A DNA stretch of 64,000 bases from Lentisalinibacter sediminis (GTDB lineage Bacteria; Pseudomonadota; Gammaproteobacteria; Steroidobacterales; Woeseiaceae): NCBI RefSeq assembly GCF_040706615.1, contig NZ_JAPDRF010000003.1, forward strand, positions 62,001 to 126,000, read 5' to 3'. Shown piece by piece: positions 33,576-48,414 of the stretch (position 1 is its first letter; each line of letters starts with the position of its first letter). A program made the translations under genes and the position numbers. A model generated the notes under the pieces. The model saw only the letters and a list, made by a program, of their open reading frames with translations, was not told the origin of the DNA and ran no database searches.

Positions 33576-34085
33576 ATGAAGACTCCACTGATGCTCACGG
33601 CGACCTGCCTGCTGACGCTGCTCGGTACGACGGCGGTGGCCGACGAGGCGCCCGGCCGTGAATCGGCCACGGATGCGGCCACCGATGGGAAAGCCAATGG
33701 GAAAGCGATACGGGTGAGCACGGGGGAGGCAGCCGGAACGCTCCGCTACGCCCTGCTGCCGGCACGCTTCCGACACCGGGCCGCACCGACAGAACGCCCC
33801 CACGCCGGCCTGCCGCGTGACACCGGACCCGGCATCCGTCCCATGGAGTACCGGGACCGAGCGCCCCTGATCACCCGGCTGAAGGAACTCGACGGGCTGC
33901 GCCTGCTCACGTTCTGGGAGACCCGCGCGTTCGCCGTCTTCTTCGGCGTCTCCCGAGACGGCGTCGCCGGACTGAACATCGCCCAGAAGAAAGACGATGT
34001 GCCGGAGCGGGAGGAGGAAAAGGCGAACCCGGCTGACCCGGCGCTCGAGCCAGCTTTCCTCGCCGCAACGGCCTATCGCCGATAA
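33576..34085 (+). CDS. Hypothetical exported protein
   Basis: This 169-residue protein has a signal peptide (LMLTATCLLTLLGTTAVADE). The mature region is basic in the middle and has one hydrophobic core strand set (LRLLTFWETRAFAVFFGVSRDGVAGLNIAQ), then a Lys/Glu/Pro-rich tail. GGAGGG lies 8 bases before the ATG at 33576; a GTG nine bases upstream is inside that ribosome site and is rejected. The TDGKANGKAI stretch is a small internal repeat. No family recognised. Confidence 0.68.
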   Translation: MKTPLMLTATCLLTLLGTTAVADEAPGRESATDAATDGKANGKAIRVSTGEAAGTLRYALLPARFRHRAAPTERPHAGLPRDTGPGIRPMEYRDRAPLITRLKELDGLRLLTFWETRAFAVFFGVSRDGVAGLNIAQKKDDVPEREEEKANPADPALEPAFLAATAYRR

Positions 34086-34126
34086 GAGCCGCTAACCGCC
34101 AAGTGGCCTGCAAGCGCGGCTCGGCT

Positions 34127-35854
<1,728 letters not shown>

Positions 35855-36009
35855 GCCTTCTCCTGTTCCGGTCACGGCCGCCCGTCCGGGCGGCCCGTCG
35901 ATGAGAGCGGCCCGGTATACCAGAAACCGCGCCCGGGTACACCCCATGCGGAATTGACCGCATCCGGACCCCCGCGTACGCTCGCTGCTTGCCGCCGAGG
36001 AGGACCATC

Positions 36010-36579
36010 ATGGGGCTGCGCATCACCATCGATCTCGAAGATTCGGATCTCGATCACTTCCGCCTGATCATGAAGGAGGCGCACAAGGCCGCCGGGCGGG
36101 CCTCCGAGGACGACATCATCGCGTCAGCCGAGACCCTGCTCGGCCAGGTCCGCCAGGGCAAGGTGCCGACCTACATCCAGGAACGTCTCGAGAAGCTGCG
36201 GGTGCTGACCGACATGCTCCACGACTCGGAGTGGCAACTGCCCGACGAGGAGAAGGGACGCGTGATCAACGCGCTGGCCTACTTCGCCGAGCCGGAGGAC
36301 CTGATCCCCGATCACATCCCGGGCCTGGGCTTCCTCGACGACGCCATCATGGTGGAACTGGTCGTGCGCGAGCTGCGCCACGAGATCGAGGCCTATCAGG
36401 ATTTCTGCGAATTCCGGGTGCGCGAGGAAATGCGACGGGGCCGCAAGAACGAGGATCCGGTGACGCGAGAGGAATGGCTGCGCAGCCGGCGCCGCGAGCT
36501 CCACTCGCGCATGCGCCGGCGCCGGCGCAGCGAGCGCAAGCGCGGCGGATCCCGGCGCTCGCCGCTGTCGCTGTTCTGA
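36010..36579 (+). CDS. YkvA/DUF1232 family protein
   Basis: This 189-residue protein contains the DUF1232 core GRVINALAYFAEPEDLIPDHIPGLGFLDDAIMV, in which the hydrophobic DLIPDxIPGLGxLDD motif is diagnostic. An N-terminal domain (LRITIDLEDSDLDHFRLIMKEA) precedes it and the C-terminus is very basic (RRRRRSERKRGGSRR). GAGGAGG lies 6 bases before the ATG. Function in the family is unclear. It runs directly into a small GTG-start gene. Confidence 0.88.
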   Translation: MGLRITIDLEDSDLDHFRLIMKEAHKAAGRASEDDIIASAETLLGQVRQGKVPTYIQERLEKLRVLTDMLHDSEWQLPDEEKGRVINALAYFAEPEDLIPDHIPGLGFLDDAIMVELVVRELRHEIEAYQDFCEFRVREEMRRGRKNEDPVTREEWLRSRRRELHSRMRRRRRSERKRGGSRRSPLSLF

Positions 36580-36581
36580 GT

Positions 36582-36911
36582 GTGCGCCCGGCGGAGGCGG
36601 AAGCCCTCCCGCGGGAACTCCGGGGCGCCGTCGCGGCGCTCGAGCGAACGGTCACCGGCCAGCTGCGCGATGAACTGGCGGCGGCCGGCGCCGGCCGCGG
36701 CGGACTCGCCGAAGAACTCCGACGGCGCCGGGACGACTACCGCACCTGGCACCGCATGGACGAAGTGCCGGATCGGGTGGCCGAAGTGGCCGGCCGCCTG
36801 ATCCGCGGGGAACCCTCACCCGGCGTGCTTCGGCAACTGCAGCTGGCCGTGCTCGCCGCGATGGCCCGGGCCCATGAGCGCGCGCTGGCGGAATCCGCGG
36901 GAGACGGCTAG
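36582..36911 (+). CDS. Small helical hypothetical protein following YkvA
   Basis: This 109-residue protein would start at a GTG two bases after the YkvA stop. It is rich in Ala, Arg and Glu and predicted almost fully helical (LRGAVAALERTVTGQLRDELAAAG, then MDEVPDRVAEVAGRLIRGE). The frame is open and in good codon usage up to 36911, where it overlaps a convergent gene by four bases. There is no recognisable family and no clear Shine-Dalgarno, so it could be a weakly supported gene; coupling with ykvA is the best argument for it. Confidence 0.5.
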   Translation: MRPAEAEALPRELRGAVAALERTVTGQLRDELAAAGAGRGGLAEELRRRRDDYRTWHRMDEVPDRVAEVAGRLIRGEPSPGVLRQLQLAVLAAMARAHERALAESAGDG

Positions 36912-37192
36912 GGCCAGTAGAACCAGCCCGTGAACAGTACGTCGGCCCACATCAGCGCCTGCGCCGGCCACCGCCACCACAGGCGTTTCAGCTGCGCATA
37001 GAAACTTGCCCCGGCCACGACTGTCATAGCCATGAACAGCCCGAAGCTGCCGACCAACGGACGGAACTCGGAGGCAAGCCGCGGATACTCGTCCCCGAGG
37101 ATGAGGAAGATCAGCATGACCACGGCTAGGCCGAGGCTGATCGAGGCCGCGGATCCGAGGACGATGCCGGTGATTATGGTGAGTGGCTGCAT
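36908..37192 (-). CDS. Small membrane protein of unknown function
   Basis: This 94-residue protein has three hydrophobic segments (LTIITGIVLGSAASISLGLAV with VVMLIFLILG, then FGLFMAMTVVAGASFYAQL and MWADVLFTGWFYW). It carries an Asp-Glu-Tyr loop after the first hairpin. No family recognised. It is convergent with the YkvA/helical pair. Confidence 0.7.
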   Translation of the reverse strand: MQPLTIITGIVLGSAASISLGLAVVMLIFLILGDEYPRLASEFRPLVGSFGLFMAMTVVAGASFYAQLKRLWWRWPAQALMWADVLFTGWFYWP

Positions 37193-37314
37193 AGGGCTTG
37201 TCGAGCGTTGCGAAGGCGTGTCGTTTGCCCTTGATTGGCGGGTCGGGGCATTCTAGCCTTGCTTCGGCGGGGCGCAAGTGCCGCCGCTGCGTCGGAATCG
37301 AGGACGGATCTGGA

Positions 37315-39441
37315 ATGATGAAGAGAATCAGAACTGGTTTATTTGCGACGGCATTCGTGCTGGCCGGTGCCTGGGCCGGCGGCCTCGTGCCCGTCGCCGC
37401 CGATGCCGTCCCGCCGGAGAGCAATCCGACGCTGGCCCCGACGGAACGGCACGAGCAGATCGCGACGCTGGTCACCGATTTCATCGAGCGCTCCCACTAC
37501 CGCCGCACCGCGGTCGACGACGAGGTGTCCGGCCGTGTCCTCGACGCCTACATCGAGGCTCTGGACGGCAACCGCTCCTACTTCCTCCAGTCCGATATCG
37601 ATGCGTTCGAACAGTACCGTACCGAGCTCGACGATGCCGTCTCCCGGGACGAGTCCCTGGACCCGGCCTTCGAGATCTTCCGGGTCTACCGCGAGCGTGC
37701 CGAGCGGCAGATCACTCATGCGCTGGCGCTGCTCGACGAGGAACCCGACTTCTCGGTGGAAGAGACCTTCCGCTTCGACCGCGAGGACGCGCCCTGGGCC
37801 GCCAGCCAGGCGGAACTGGACGAACTCTGGCGCAAGCGCGTCAAGAACGATGCGCTCAGTCTCGTGCTGACCGAGAAGCCGTGGGAAGAGGTACGCGACA
37901 TCCTGGAGAAGCGCTACAAGCGTTTCCAGACGCGCTTCGAGCAGATCAACAGCGACGACGTGTTCGAGACGTTCATGAACTCCTACGCCCGCACCATGGA
38001 CCCGCACTCGAGCTACCTGTCGCCGCGCAACTCCGAGGAATACCAGATCCAGATGAGCCTGTCCTATTTCGGCATAGGCGCGTCTTTGCAGATGGAGGAC
38101 GAGTACGTCACGGTGATGAACATCATCCCCGGCGGGCCCGCCGCCATCGACGGACAGCTCGAGCCCACCGACCGCATCACGGCAGTCGGCCAGGGCGACG
38201 AAGGCGAACTGGTGGACGTCATCGGCTGGCGCCTGGACGACGTGGTGCAGATGATCCGCGGACCGGCCGGGACCACCGTGCGCCTGCAGATACTGCCGGG
38301 CAATGCCCTGCCCGGTGCCGAGGAGGAGATGCTCTCGCTGGTGCGCGACCAGGTGAAGCTGGAAGAGCAGGCGGCGAAGAGCGACATCGTCACCATTCCG
38401 CGCGACGGCCGCGACTGGCGGGTTGGCGTCATCACCGTGCCGAGTTTCTACCGGGACTACGAGGCCCAGCGCGACGGCGACAAGGACTTCACCAGCACCA
38501 CCCGCGACGTCGAGCGTCTCATCGGCGAGCTGGAACAGGAGGGCGTCGACGGCCTCATCGTCGACCTGCGCAACAACGGCGGCGGCCACCTGACCGAGGC
38601 GACGGCACTGTCCGGCCTGTTCATCGACCGCGGTCCCGTCGTGCAGCTGCGCGACTCCACCGGGCGCATCAGCGTGATCGACGACCAGTGGAAGAACGGC
38701 GTCGCCTACGACGGCCCGCTGGCGGTGCTGGTCAACCGTTTCAGCGCCTCGGCGTCGGAGATCTTCGCCGCGGCCATCCAGGACTACGAGCGCGGCGTGG
38801 TCATCGGCCAGCGCACCTTCGGCAAGGGTTCGGTGCAGAACCTCTACGCGCTGGACCGCTTCCAGCGTGACCGGAGCGGCGACGGCCTCGGCCAGCTCAC
38901 CCTCACGATCGGCAAGTACTATCGCGTAACCGGCGACAGCACCCAGCATCGGGGCGTCGACCCCGACATCGCCCTGCCCTCCGTGATCGACTCGGAGGAG
39001 GTCGGCGAGAGCACCCGGCCCACAGCGCTGCCCTGGGACCGGATCCGCGCCACCCGTTATGAAGCGCGCGAGCCCCTGGATTCCACCATCGACCTGCTGT
39101 CGACCAACTTCCGCGAGCGGCTGAAGAGCGACCCGGATTATGACTACCTGCTGAAGGACATCGAGGCCGCCCAGAGCATGCGCGAGCGCAAGACGGTGTC
39201 CCTCGCGCTGGACGAGCGCAAGCAGGAGCGCGAACGGCTGCAGGCCGACCGCCTGGCGCGGGAAAACGAACGGCGCAAGGCGCTGGACCTCGCACCGGTG
39301 GATTCCGTGGAAGCGCTGGACGAGGAAGAAGGGCCGGACATCCTCCTGAAGGAGGCCGCCTCCATCGTCGCCGACATGGCCCAGTTCCTGGCGCTGCCGC
39401 GCCCGCCTGCGGCCGAGCGGGCCGCCAAGAACGACCTCTGA
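37315..39441 (+). CDS. prc: Tail-specific (carboxy-terminal processing) periplasmic protease
   Basis: This 708-residue protein is Prc/Tsp. It has a signal peptide, the N-terminal helical domain (SYFLQSDIDAFEQYR), a PDZ domain (about 250-340; GPAAIDGQLEPTDRI), and the S41 catalytic region with Ser479 and Lys504 in FSASASEIFAA and TFGKGSVQ. A C-terminal DUF3340-type region (RERKTVSLALDERKQERERL) closes it. It degrades periplasmic substrates with nonpolar C-termini, including peptidoglycan hydrolases in other bacteria. The first of two adjacent ATGs is used. Confidence 0.95.
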   Translation: MMKRIRTGLFATAFVLAGAWAGGLVPVAADAVPPESNPTLAPTERHEQIATLVTDFIERSHYRRTAVDDEVSGRVLDAYIEALDGNRSYFLQSDIDAFEQYRTELDDAVSRDESLDPAFEIFRVYRERAERQITHALALLDEEPDFSVEETFRFDREDAPWAASQAELDELWRKRVKNDALSLVLTEKPWEEVRDILEKRYKRFQTRFEQINSDDVFETFMNSYARTMDPHSSYLSPRNSEEYQIQMSLSYFGIGASLQMEDEYVTVMNIIPGGPAAIDGQLEPTDRITAVGQGDEGELVDVIGWRLDDVVQMIRGPAGTTVRLQILPGNALPGAEEEMLSLVRDQVKLEEQAAKSDIVTIPRDGRDWRVGVITVPSFYRDYEAQRDGDKDFTSTTRDVERLIGELEQEGVDGLIVDLRNNGGGHLTEATALSGLFIDRGPVVQLRDSTGRISVIDDQWKNGVAYDGPLAVLVNRFSASASEIFAAAIQDYERGVVIGQRTFGKGSVQNLYALDRFQRDRSGDGLGQLTLTIGKYYRVTGDSTQHRGVDPDIALPSVIDSEEVGESTRPTALPWDRIRATRYEAREPLDSTIDLLSTNFRERLKSDPDYDYLLKDIEAAQSMRERKTVSLALDERKQERERLQADRLARENERRKALDLAPVDSVEALDEEEGPDILLKEAASIVADMAQFLALPRPPAAERAAKNDL

Positions 39442-39476
39442 GCCGTCTCCGGCCGTCCTGATCGGGGCCTGCCCTC

Positions 39477-39516
39477 TTGTCAGCCGGACACAAGGTGTTA
39501 TACTTAACTACAACAC
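39477..39516 (+). promoter_or_regulatory. Strong sigma-70 promoter of the RND efflux cassette with overlapping inverted repeat
   Basis: TTGTCA (five of six), 16 bases, TATACT (five of six), giving a start near 39511. The inverted repeat GTGTT-N12-AACAC at 39495-39516 covers the -10 and start point, a typical place for a TetR/MarR-type repressor. No such repressor gene is adjacent. Confidence 0.65.
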
Positions 39517-39541
39517 TAGTCGACCATGGAAGTAGCACAGA

Positions 39542-39853
39542 ATGTCCGTACGCCTGCTCCGCCCTCTGCTCGCGCTGGCCGTCGGCCTGACTCTGGCCTT
39601 CGCCGCCGCTCGGGCGCCGGCCACAAGCAATGCCCCCGCGACGCTTTTCCCCGCTCCCCCGACACACGCCGCGGACGCAGCCGCGCCGGTGACGGTCTCA
39701 CCGCCGGTGCTGCGGATCCGACCGCTGATAGAACTGCGCTGGGCCGAGATTTTCGGCAACCGCATCGAGGAAGCCGCACGGGCGATGGATCGAGCCGCCG
39801 CTTTCCCGCCGGTTCGCCTGCCGACCGGCCCCATGTACCGGCGCGACATCTGA
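39542..39853 (+). CDS. Small exported protein at the head of the RND operon
   Basis: This 103-residue protein has an N-terminal hydrophobic signal (LLRPLLALAVGLTLAFAAARA) and a short Pro-rich mature chain ending LPTGPMYRRDI. It is the first gene after the strong efflux promoter and ends 25 bases before the adaptor start, so it is probably cotranscribed with the pump. No family recognised. An overlapping frame beginning at 39526 lacks a signal and is less convincing. Confidence 0.6.
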   Translation: MSVRLLRPLLALAVGLTLAFAAARAPATSNAPATLFPAPPTHAADAAAPVTVSPPVLRIRPLIELRWAEIFGNRIEEAARAMDRAAAFPPVRLPTGPMYRRDI

Positions 39854-39878
39854 GACATTGCGAGGACGATTGAAGTCG

Positions 39879-41018
39879 ATGAACACCCGGGACGCGAAAG
39901 CACGGAACCTGCTCCCCGCCGCGCTGCTCGGCGCCCTGCTCCTGGCCGGCTGCGGCGGCTCCGCAGATTCGGGCGACGGCCCCTCTGCCGGAGGCGCGGC
40001 AGAAGAGCAGAAGACGGAAAGCGCGGCGATACCGGTGGAAGTAGCCACTGTCGCCCGTGACGACATCTACGCGGTCTACTCGGGCACTGCCGCCCTCGAG
40101 GCCTTCGCCGAGGCGGAGGTGGTCGCCAAGGTGGGCGGCGAGATCCGCGAGGTCCTCGCCGAGGAAGGCGAGACCGTACAGCGCGGACAGGTGCTGGCGC
40201 GCCTCGACGGCGACCGCCTGCGCCTCGAACTGGAGCAGGCCCGGGCCAATCTGGCCAAGGCGGAGCAGGAATACCGGCGGAACACCGAACTGCACGAGAA
40301 AGGCCTGCTCGCCGCAGGGGCCTTCGAGAACCTGAAGTTCGAGCTGGACGCGTTGCGTGCGGCCTGGCGACTCGCGCAACTCGAGTACAGCTATACCGAG
40401 ATTCGTGCACCCATCGACGGCGTGGTCGCGGAACGGCTCGTCAAGGTCGGCAATACGATCTCCGCGAACACGCCCATGTTCCGCGTAACCGATCTGGAGC
40501 CCATCGTTTCCTACCTGCACGTACCGGAGAAGGAATTCGGCAAGATCGAACAGGGACAGCCCGTGTTCATCACGATCGACGCGCTGCCCGGAGAGCGTTT
40601 CCGCGGGGAGGTCGAGCGCATCAGCCCTGTGGTTGACGCCGGCACCGGCACGTTCAAGGTGACGGTGGAAGTGGACGAGGAAGACACCGCGCTCAAGCCG
40701 GGAATGTTCGGCCGGCTCGACATCGTCTACGACTCGCGGCCGGCCCGGCTGCTGGTGCCGCGCCCGGCCGTCGTCGAGACGGAATCGGGACCGGCGGTTT
40801 ACGTCGTCCGTGACGGCGTGGTGGAGCGCCGGCCGGTGCAGACCGGCATCGCCTGGCAGAACCGTATGGAGATCGTCTCCGGCGTCGAGGAGAGCGAACA
40901 GGTTGTGGTGGTCGGCCAGTCGGGGCTGCGTGACGGCGCGCGGGTGAAGGTGGTGGCGGACGAAGAGACCGCGATGCAGCTGAACGCGGAACTCGAGTCC
41001 CGCCGAAACCGCCTGTGA
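39879..41018 (+). CDS. RND efflux periplasmic adaptor (membrane fusion protein), lipoprotein
   Basis: This 379-residue adaptor has a lipoprotein signal ending LLAGC. It has a biotinyl-lipoyl-like half-motif (VVAKVGGEIREVLAEEGETVQRGQVL), a helical hairpin (about 110-170), the second half-motif (IRAPIDGVVAERLVKVGN) and a beta-barrel/MP domain. It links an inner-membrane RND pump to an outer-membrane channel in the periplasm. It precedes two RND genes by 34 bp. The ATG at 39879 follows GAGG and is preferred to an in-frame TTG upstream. Confidence 0.95.
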   Translation: MNTRDAKARNLLPAALLGALLLAGCGGSADSGDGPSAGGAAEEQKTESAAIPVEVATVARDDIYAVYSGTAALEAFAEAEVVAKVGGEIREVLAEEGETVQRGQVLARLDGDRLRLELEQARANLAKAEQEYRRNTELHEKGLLAAGAFENLKFELDALRAAWRLAQLEYSYTEIRAPIDGVVAERLVKVGNTISANTPMFRVTDLEPIVSYLHVPEKEFGKIEQGQPVFITIDALPGERFRGEVERISPVVDAGTGTFKVTVEVDEEDTALKPGMFGRLDIVYDSRPARLLVPRPAVVETESGPAVYVVRDGVVERRPVQTGIAWQNRMEIVSGVEESEQVVVVGQSGLRDGARVKVVADEETAMQLNAELESRRNRL

Positions 41019-41052
41019 GCCGGCGCCGGCGACGGCCCGGGGAGAGCACGCC

Positions 41053-44268
<3,216 letters not shown>

Positions 44269-44284
44269 CGCGGAGGGGCCGGGC

Positions 44285-47200
44285 ATGCGCCACACCGAAT
44301 TCTCGCTGCGCCGGCCGGTCACCGTCACGATGATCTTCGCGGCGCTGGTCGGCATCGGCCTGATTTCGTCCCGGCTGCTCCCGCTCGAACAATTCCCGGA
44401 TATCGAGTTGCCGGGCTTTTTCATCAACATCCCTTACGAGGGATCCACGCCCGAGGAAGTGGAGCGGCTGATCACCCGGCCCGCCGAGGCCGCGCTGTCC
44501 ACGCTCTCGGGCGTCAAGCGCATGAACTCCACCTCCCGGGCGGACGGCGCGCAGATCTGGATGGAGTACGGCTTCAACTCCAACGCCGCCACGGAGGCGG
44601 TGGAGGCGCGGGTGAAGCTCGATGCCATCCGCGACGAACTGCCGCCCGACCTCAAGCGCATCATGGTCTACAGCGGCTCATTGAACGACCAGCCCATCAT
44701 GACCCTGCGCCTGTCCTCCGACCGAGACCTGTCCCAGGAGTACCTGATGCTCGACCGCGTGCTGAAGCGGCGTATCGAGCGCATCGAAGGGGTATCCAAG
44801 GTCGAGCTGCAGGGCGTCGAGCCGCCCGAGGTCCGCATCCTGCTCGACTCGGGCCGGGTGGCCGCCCACGGCATCAATCTGTACGAACTCTACGAGCTGC
44901 TGCAGCGGAGCAACTTCTCGGTCAGCGCGGGACGGCTGGAGAGCGGCGAGCAGCGCTGGACCCTGCGCTCGGACGGCGAACTGCGGAGCCTGGCCGAAAT
45001 CGGCGACCTGATCGTCGACGGCGGTAATCTGCGCCTCGCCGACATCGCCGACATCCGGCTGGTGCCCGAGGAGCGGGACTACGGCCGCCACCTGGACGGC
45101 CGGGAGGCGGTGGGGCTCGGCGTCACCCGGGCCAGCGGTGCGAACATGGTGCAGGTGGCCGACCGGGTCAACGACGAACTCGAGAAGATCGCCGAGCTGC
45201 CTTCGATGCGCGGGATCCGCATCTTCAACATCGACAACAAGGCCGACAGCGTGCGCTCGTCCCTGGCGGACCTGCTGCAGGCCGGCCTGATCGGCTCGCT
45301 GCTCGCGGTGCTGGTGCTCTATCTGTTCCTGCGCCAGGTGACAACGACACTGATCGTGATGCTGGCGGTGCCGGTCTCGCTGGTGATCACGCTGGGCGTG
45401 ATGTACTTCAGCGGCCTCACGCTGAACATCCTCACGCTGATGGGACTGATGCTCGCGGTGGGCATGCTGGTGGACAACTCGGTCGTGATCACGGAGAGCA
45501 TATTCCGTTACCGGCAGGAGTACCCGGACGACCCGCGGCGGGCCGCGCTCGAGGGCGTGGACGAGGTTGGGCTCGCCGTCATCGCCAGCACCGCAACCTC
45601 GGTCTGCGTGTTCCTGCCCATCGTTTTCGGCGAGCAGATCGACATCACCGTGTTCCTGTGGCACGTCGGCGTCACCATCTCGGTGGCCATCGTACTCTCG
45701 CTGCTCGTCTCCCAGACCCTCATCCCGCTGCTCGCCAGCCGGGTGCCGGCACCGCCGCCGCCGAAAGCAGGCAGCGCCATCGCCATCCTCACCGATCGCT
45801 ACACCCGCACCCTGGCCTGGACGCTGCGTCACCCCCGCTGGTCGGCGCTGGCCGCAGTGCTCGTGCTCGCCTCGCCGGCCGCCCCCGTCGGCCTCGGCAT
45901 GCTGCAGACGGACATGTTTCCCCAGGAGCCGTCGCGGCGGCTGGAACTCATCTATCACATCGACGACATCTATCCGGTGGAGCGGGTGGAGATGGCGGTC
46001 GACCGCATGGAGACGTTCCTGTTCGAGAACGCCGAGCGTCTCGACATCGAATCCGTCTACAGCTATTACGACACCGGTCGCGCGCAGTCGAGCATACTGC
46101 TGACCGAGGGCGATGCGATCACGGTCGATGCCCAGACGGTGATGGACACCATCCTGGAAGAGATGCCCGAGCTGGTCATCGGCAGGCCCGACTTCCAGTG
46201 GCAGCAGCAGGGCGGCGGCCCGGGCTTCGGCATCACGCTCACCGGCGAGTCGACCGAGCGCCTCGCGGAACTCGCCGGCGAGGCCTGGCGCGTACTCTCC
46301 ACCGTCGACGCGCTGGAGGGACTCACCTCGGACCTGGTCGCGGGTCCCAAGGAAGTGCAGGTAGTCGTCGACCGGGAGCGTGCCGCCCGAATCGGACTCA
46401 CCAGCCAGGCGGTGGGCCAGGCGGTCTCGGTGGCCATGCGGGGGCAGCCGCTGCGCGAGTTCCGGACGCCGGACGGCGAGATCGGCGTGCGGCTCGCCTT
46501 CCGCGAGGACGACCGGCAGACGATGGAGCAGCTCGCCAATCTGACCATCATGGCGCCGACGGGCGAGCGGGTGCTGCTGGGGACGGTCGCCGACCTGCAC
46601 GAACGCACGGGGCCGCGCCAGATCCGCCGTACTGACCGCAAGACCTCGGTGAAGATTTCGGGCTCCATCGACACCGACAGTTCGCTCTCGGAGATCCGGC
46701 CGGTGGTACAGCAGCTGATGGACCAGCTCGACTACCCGCCCGGCTACGGCTGGAGCTTCGGTGAGGGAGTGGACCGCAGCGACGAGACCCGGCAACTGCT
46801 CATGCAGAACATCCTGCTCGGCGTCGCGCTCATCTTCATCGTGATGGCGGCGCTATTCGAGTCCGTGCTCTACCCGGTCTCGATCATGGTCTCGCTGATC
46901 TACTCCATCACCGGCGTGGTCTGGTTCCTGGCCCTCACCGGCACCACCATGAGCTTCATGGCGATGATCGGCATCATGATCCTGATCGGCATCGTCGTGA
47001 ACAACGGCATCGTGCTGGTAGACCACATCAACAATCTGCGCCGGCAGGGTATGCCCAGGGAGCAGGCCGTGCTGGAAGGCGCCCGGGACCGGCTGCGCCC
47101 CATCCTGATGACGGTGGCCACCACCATCCTCGGCCTGCTGCCGCTGGCCATCTCCACCACCAAGGTCGGCGGCGACGGTCCGTCCTACTTCCCGATGGCA

Positions 47201-47344
47201 CGGGCGATCATCGGCGGGCTGGCCTTTTCCACCGTCACCTCGCTGCTGCTGGTGCCGCTGGTTTACGTGAGCCTGGACCGGGCCAGGAACTGGGTGGGGC
47301 GCGTACGCCGGTACGCTCGGGCCCGCGCCTCAGCCGCCGCGTGA
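44285..47344 (+). CDS. RND efflux pump permease subunit 2
   Basis: This 1019-residue RND protein is clearly different in sequence from the preceding pump but shares its plan: TM1 FSLRRPVTVTMIFAALVGIG, TM4 VGMLVDNSVVITESI and TM10-11 MIGIMILIGIVVNNGIVLV. Both subunits keep only one Asp of the AcrB TM4 pair. Two non-identical RND genes behind one adaptor suggest a hetero-oligomeric pump. No outer-membrane channel gene follows, so it must borrow a TolC-like protein. Confidence 0.93.
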   Translation: MRHTEFSLRRPVTVTMIFAALVGIGLISSRLLPLEQFPDIELPGFFINIPYEGSTPEEVERLITRPAEAALSTLSGVKRMNSTSRADGAQIWMEYGFNSNAATEAVEARVKLDAIRDELPPDLKRIMVYSGSLNDQPIMTLRLSSDRDLSQEYLMLDRVLKRRIERIEGVSKVELQGVEPPEVRILLDSGRVAAHGINLYELYELLQRSNFSVSAGRLESGEQRWTLRSDGELRSLAEIGDLIVDGGNLRLADIADIRLVPEERDYGRHLDGREAVGLGVTRASGANMVQVADRVNDELEKIAELPSMRGIRIFNIDNKADSVRSSLADLLQAGLIGSLLAVLVLYLFLRQVTTTLIVMLAVPVSLVITLGVMYFSGLTLNILTLMGLMLAVGMLVDNSVVITESIFRYRQEYPDDPRRAALEGVDEVGLAVIASTATSVCVFLPIVFGEQIDITVFLWHVGVTISVAIVLSLLVSQTLIPLLASRVPAPPPPKAGSAIAILTDRYTRTLAWTLRHPRWSALAAVLVLASPAAPVGLGMLQTDMFPQEPSRRLELIYHIDDIYPVERVEMAVDRMETFLFENAERLDIESVYSYYDTGRAQSSILLTEGDAITVDAQTVMDTILEEMPELVIGRPDFQWQQQGGGPGFGITLTGESTERLAELAGEAWRVLSTVDALEGLTSDLVAGPKEVQVVVDRERAARIGLTSQAVGQAVSVAMRGQPLREFRTPDGEIGVRLAFREDDRQTMEQLANLTIMAPTGERVLLGTVADLHERTGPRQIRRTDRKTSVKISGSIDTDSSLSEIRPVVQQLMDQLDYPPGYGWSFGEGVDRSDETRQLLMQNILLGVALIFIVMAALFESVLYPVSIMVSLIYSITGVVWFLALTGTTMSFMAMIGIMILIGIVVNNGIVLVDHINNLRRQGMPREQAVLEGARDRLRPILMTVATTILGLLPLAISTTKVGGDGPSYFPMARAIIGGLAFSTVTSLLLVPLVYVSLDRARNWVGRVRRYARARASAAA

Positions 47345-47358
47345 GGCCGCGGGGCGGA

Positions 47359-48393
47359 TCAGGACAACAGCACGTCCGTGACGTGCCAGAATTCCTCCGC
47401 CAGCACATTGATGTCGGGCTCGTTGAGGTCCGCCGACTCGCCGGGGGCCTCCAGTGACTCCGGCACCGGCACCGTGTCCGCCCGCCGCCCGTAACGGGCG
47501 CGCTGGCTGAGGACCTGGGTGCGCCGACGGACCTCGGCGGCGAATTCCCCGCCGGCCTCGGCTTCCTCGAGCGTCTTCAGGCGTGAGCTCAGCCGCGTCA
47601 GCAGCATGTCGCAGTCGCGCTCGCTGCCGTAGTCGATGCTGCCGGGCGTGCGCTCCATGGCGGAGCGTGCCATTTCGGTGAAGCCGAAAGCAGAGAAATG
47701 CGCGTGCAGATACTCGGCCAGGGCGATCACCATGCAGTTGACCAGCCGCCGCCCCTGCACCGACAGCCCCGGATAGTCGGGCGGCGTCGCCTTCTGCAGT
47801 CTGCCGTATTCCCGGGTGAATTCGTCCGCCGCCGCGGCGATCTCCTCCAGCTCCGCCTCGATCGGCCCCCGCTCGGCGCGGATCGACCGCCGCCGGAAGA
47901 AATTCCAGAATCCCGCCAGCGCCGCCGTCCGTTCGTCGTTGTCCGCAAGCGCCGCCTCCAGTTCCCGCCGCCGCGCCCGCGCCCGGTCGAGGCGTTGCGC
48001 CGCCTCGCGGCGCAGGGCGGTCTGCTCCGTGGCCCAGGTCGCCAGCAGACGCTTTCGCTCCCGCTCCGTCACCTGGGCGGCCATCTGACCGGCGAATTTC
48101 TCCAGGCGGGCATGGCAGCGCTTCCAGATGCCGCGGATCTGGTAGAAGACCACCGCCCGGTTCGCCGCGGTGCGGTCCGCCAGCAGCTCCTCCAGGCCGT
48201 CGAGTTTCTGCTGCAGCCTCGCATTGCGGCCCTCCTGCACCTTGAGCTGATCCAGCAGCTCGAAGCGCTCCTTGCGCAGCCGCGAGTATTCCTTCTTCAG
48301 CTCCGCACGGTTCCAGTACAGATGCAGGAGCTTGTCGTCATCCTGCTCGACCTGCACGTCCGGAGAACCGAAGAGTTGTGCCAGTGCTGCCAT
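47359..48393 (-). CDS. Conserved hypothetical coiled-coil protein
   Basis: This 344-residue soluble protein has an N-terminal coiled coil (ELKKEYSRLRKERFELLDQLKVQEG), a second coil (about 130-215) with RDRARARRRELEAAL-type sequence and a helical C-terminal part. There is no signal peptide. I do not recognise a characterised family. The start at 48393 follows a large hairpin in the leader. It is convergent with the second RND gene. Confidence 0.75.
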   Translation of the reverse strand: MAALAQLFGSPDVQVEQDDDKLLHLYWNRAELKKEYSRLRKERFELLDQLKVQEGRNARLQQKLDGLEELLADRTAANRAVVFYQIRGIWKRCHARLEKFAGQMAAQVTERERKRLLATWATEQTALRREAAQRLDRARARRRELEAALADNDERTAALAGFWNFFRRRSIRAERGPIEAELEEIAAAADEFTREYGRLQKATPPDYPGLSVQGRRLVNCMVIALAEYLHAHFSAFGFTEMARSAMERTPGSIDYGSERDCDMLLTRLSSRLKTLEEAEAGGEFAAEVRRRTQVLSQRARYGRRADTVPVPESLEAPGESADLNEPDINVLAEEFWHVTDVLLS

Positions 48394-48414
48394 TGTCGGG
48401 CCCTTGACATAATC

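Noticed and set aside
44678..46795. A 705-residue minus-strand open frame opposite the second RND gene
   Set aside because: It is His/Gln-rich antisense sequence with no domain; the plus strand is a clear RND pump.
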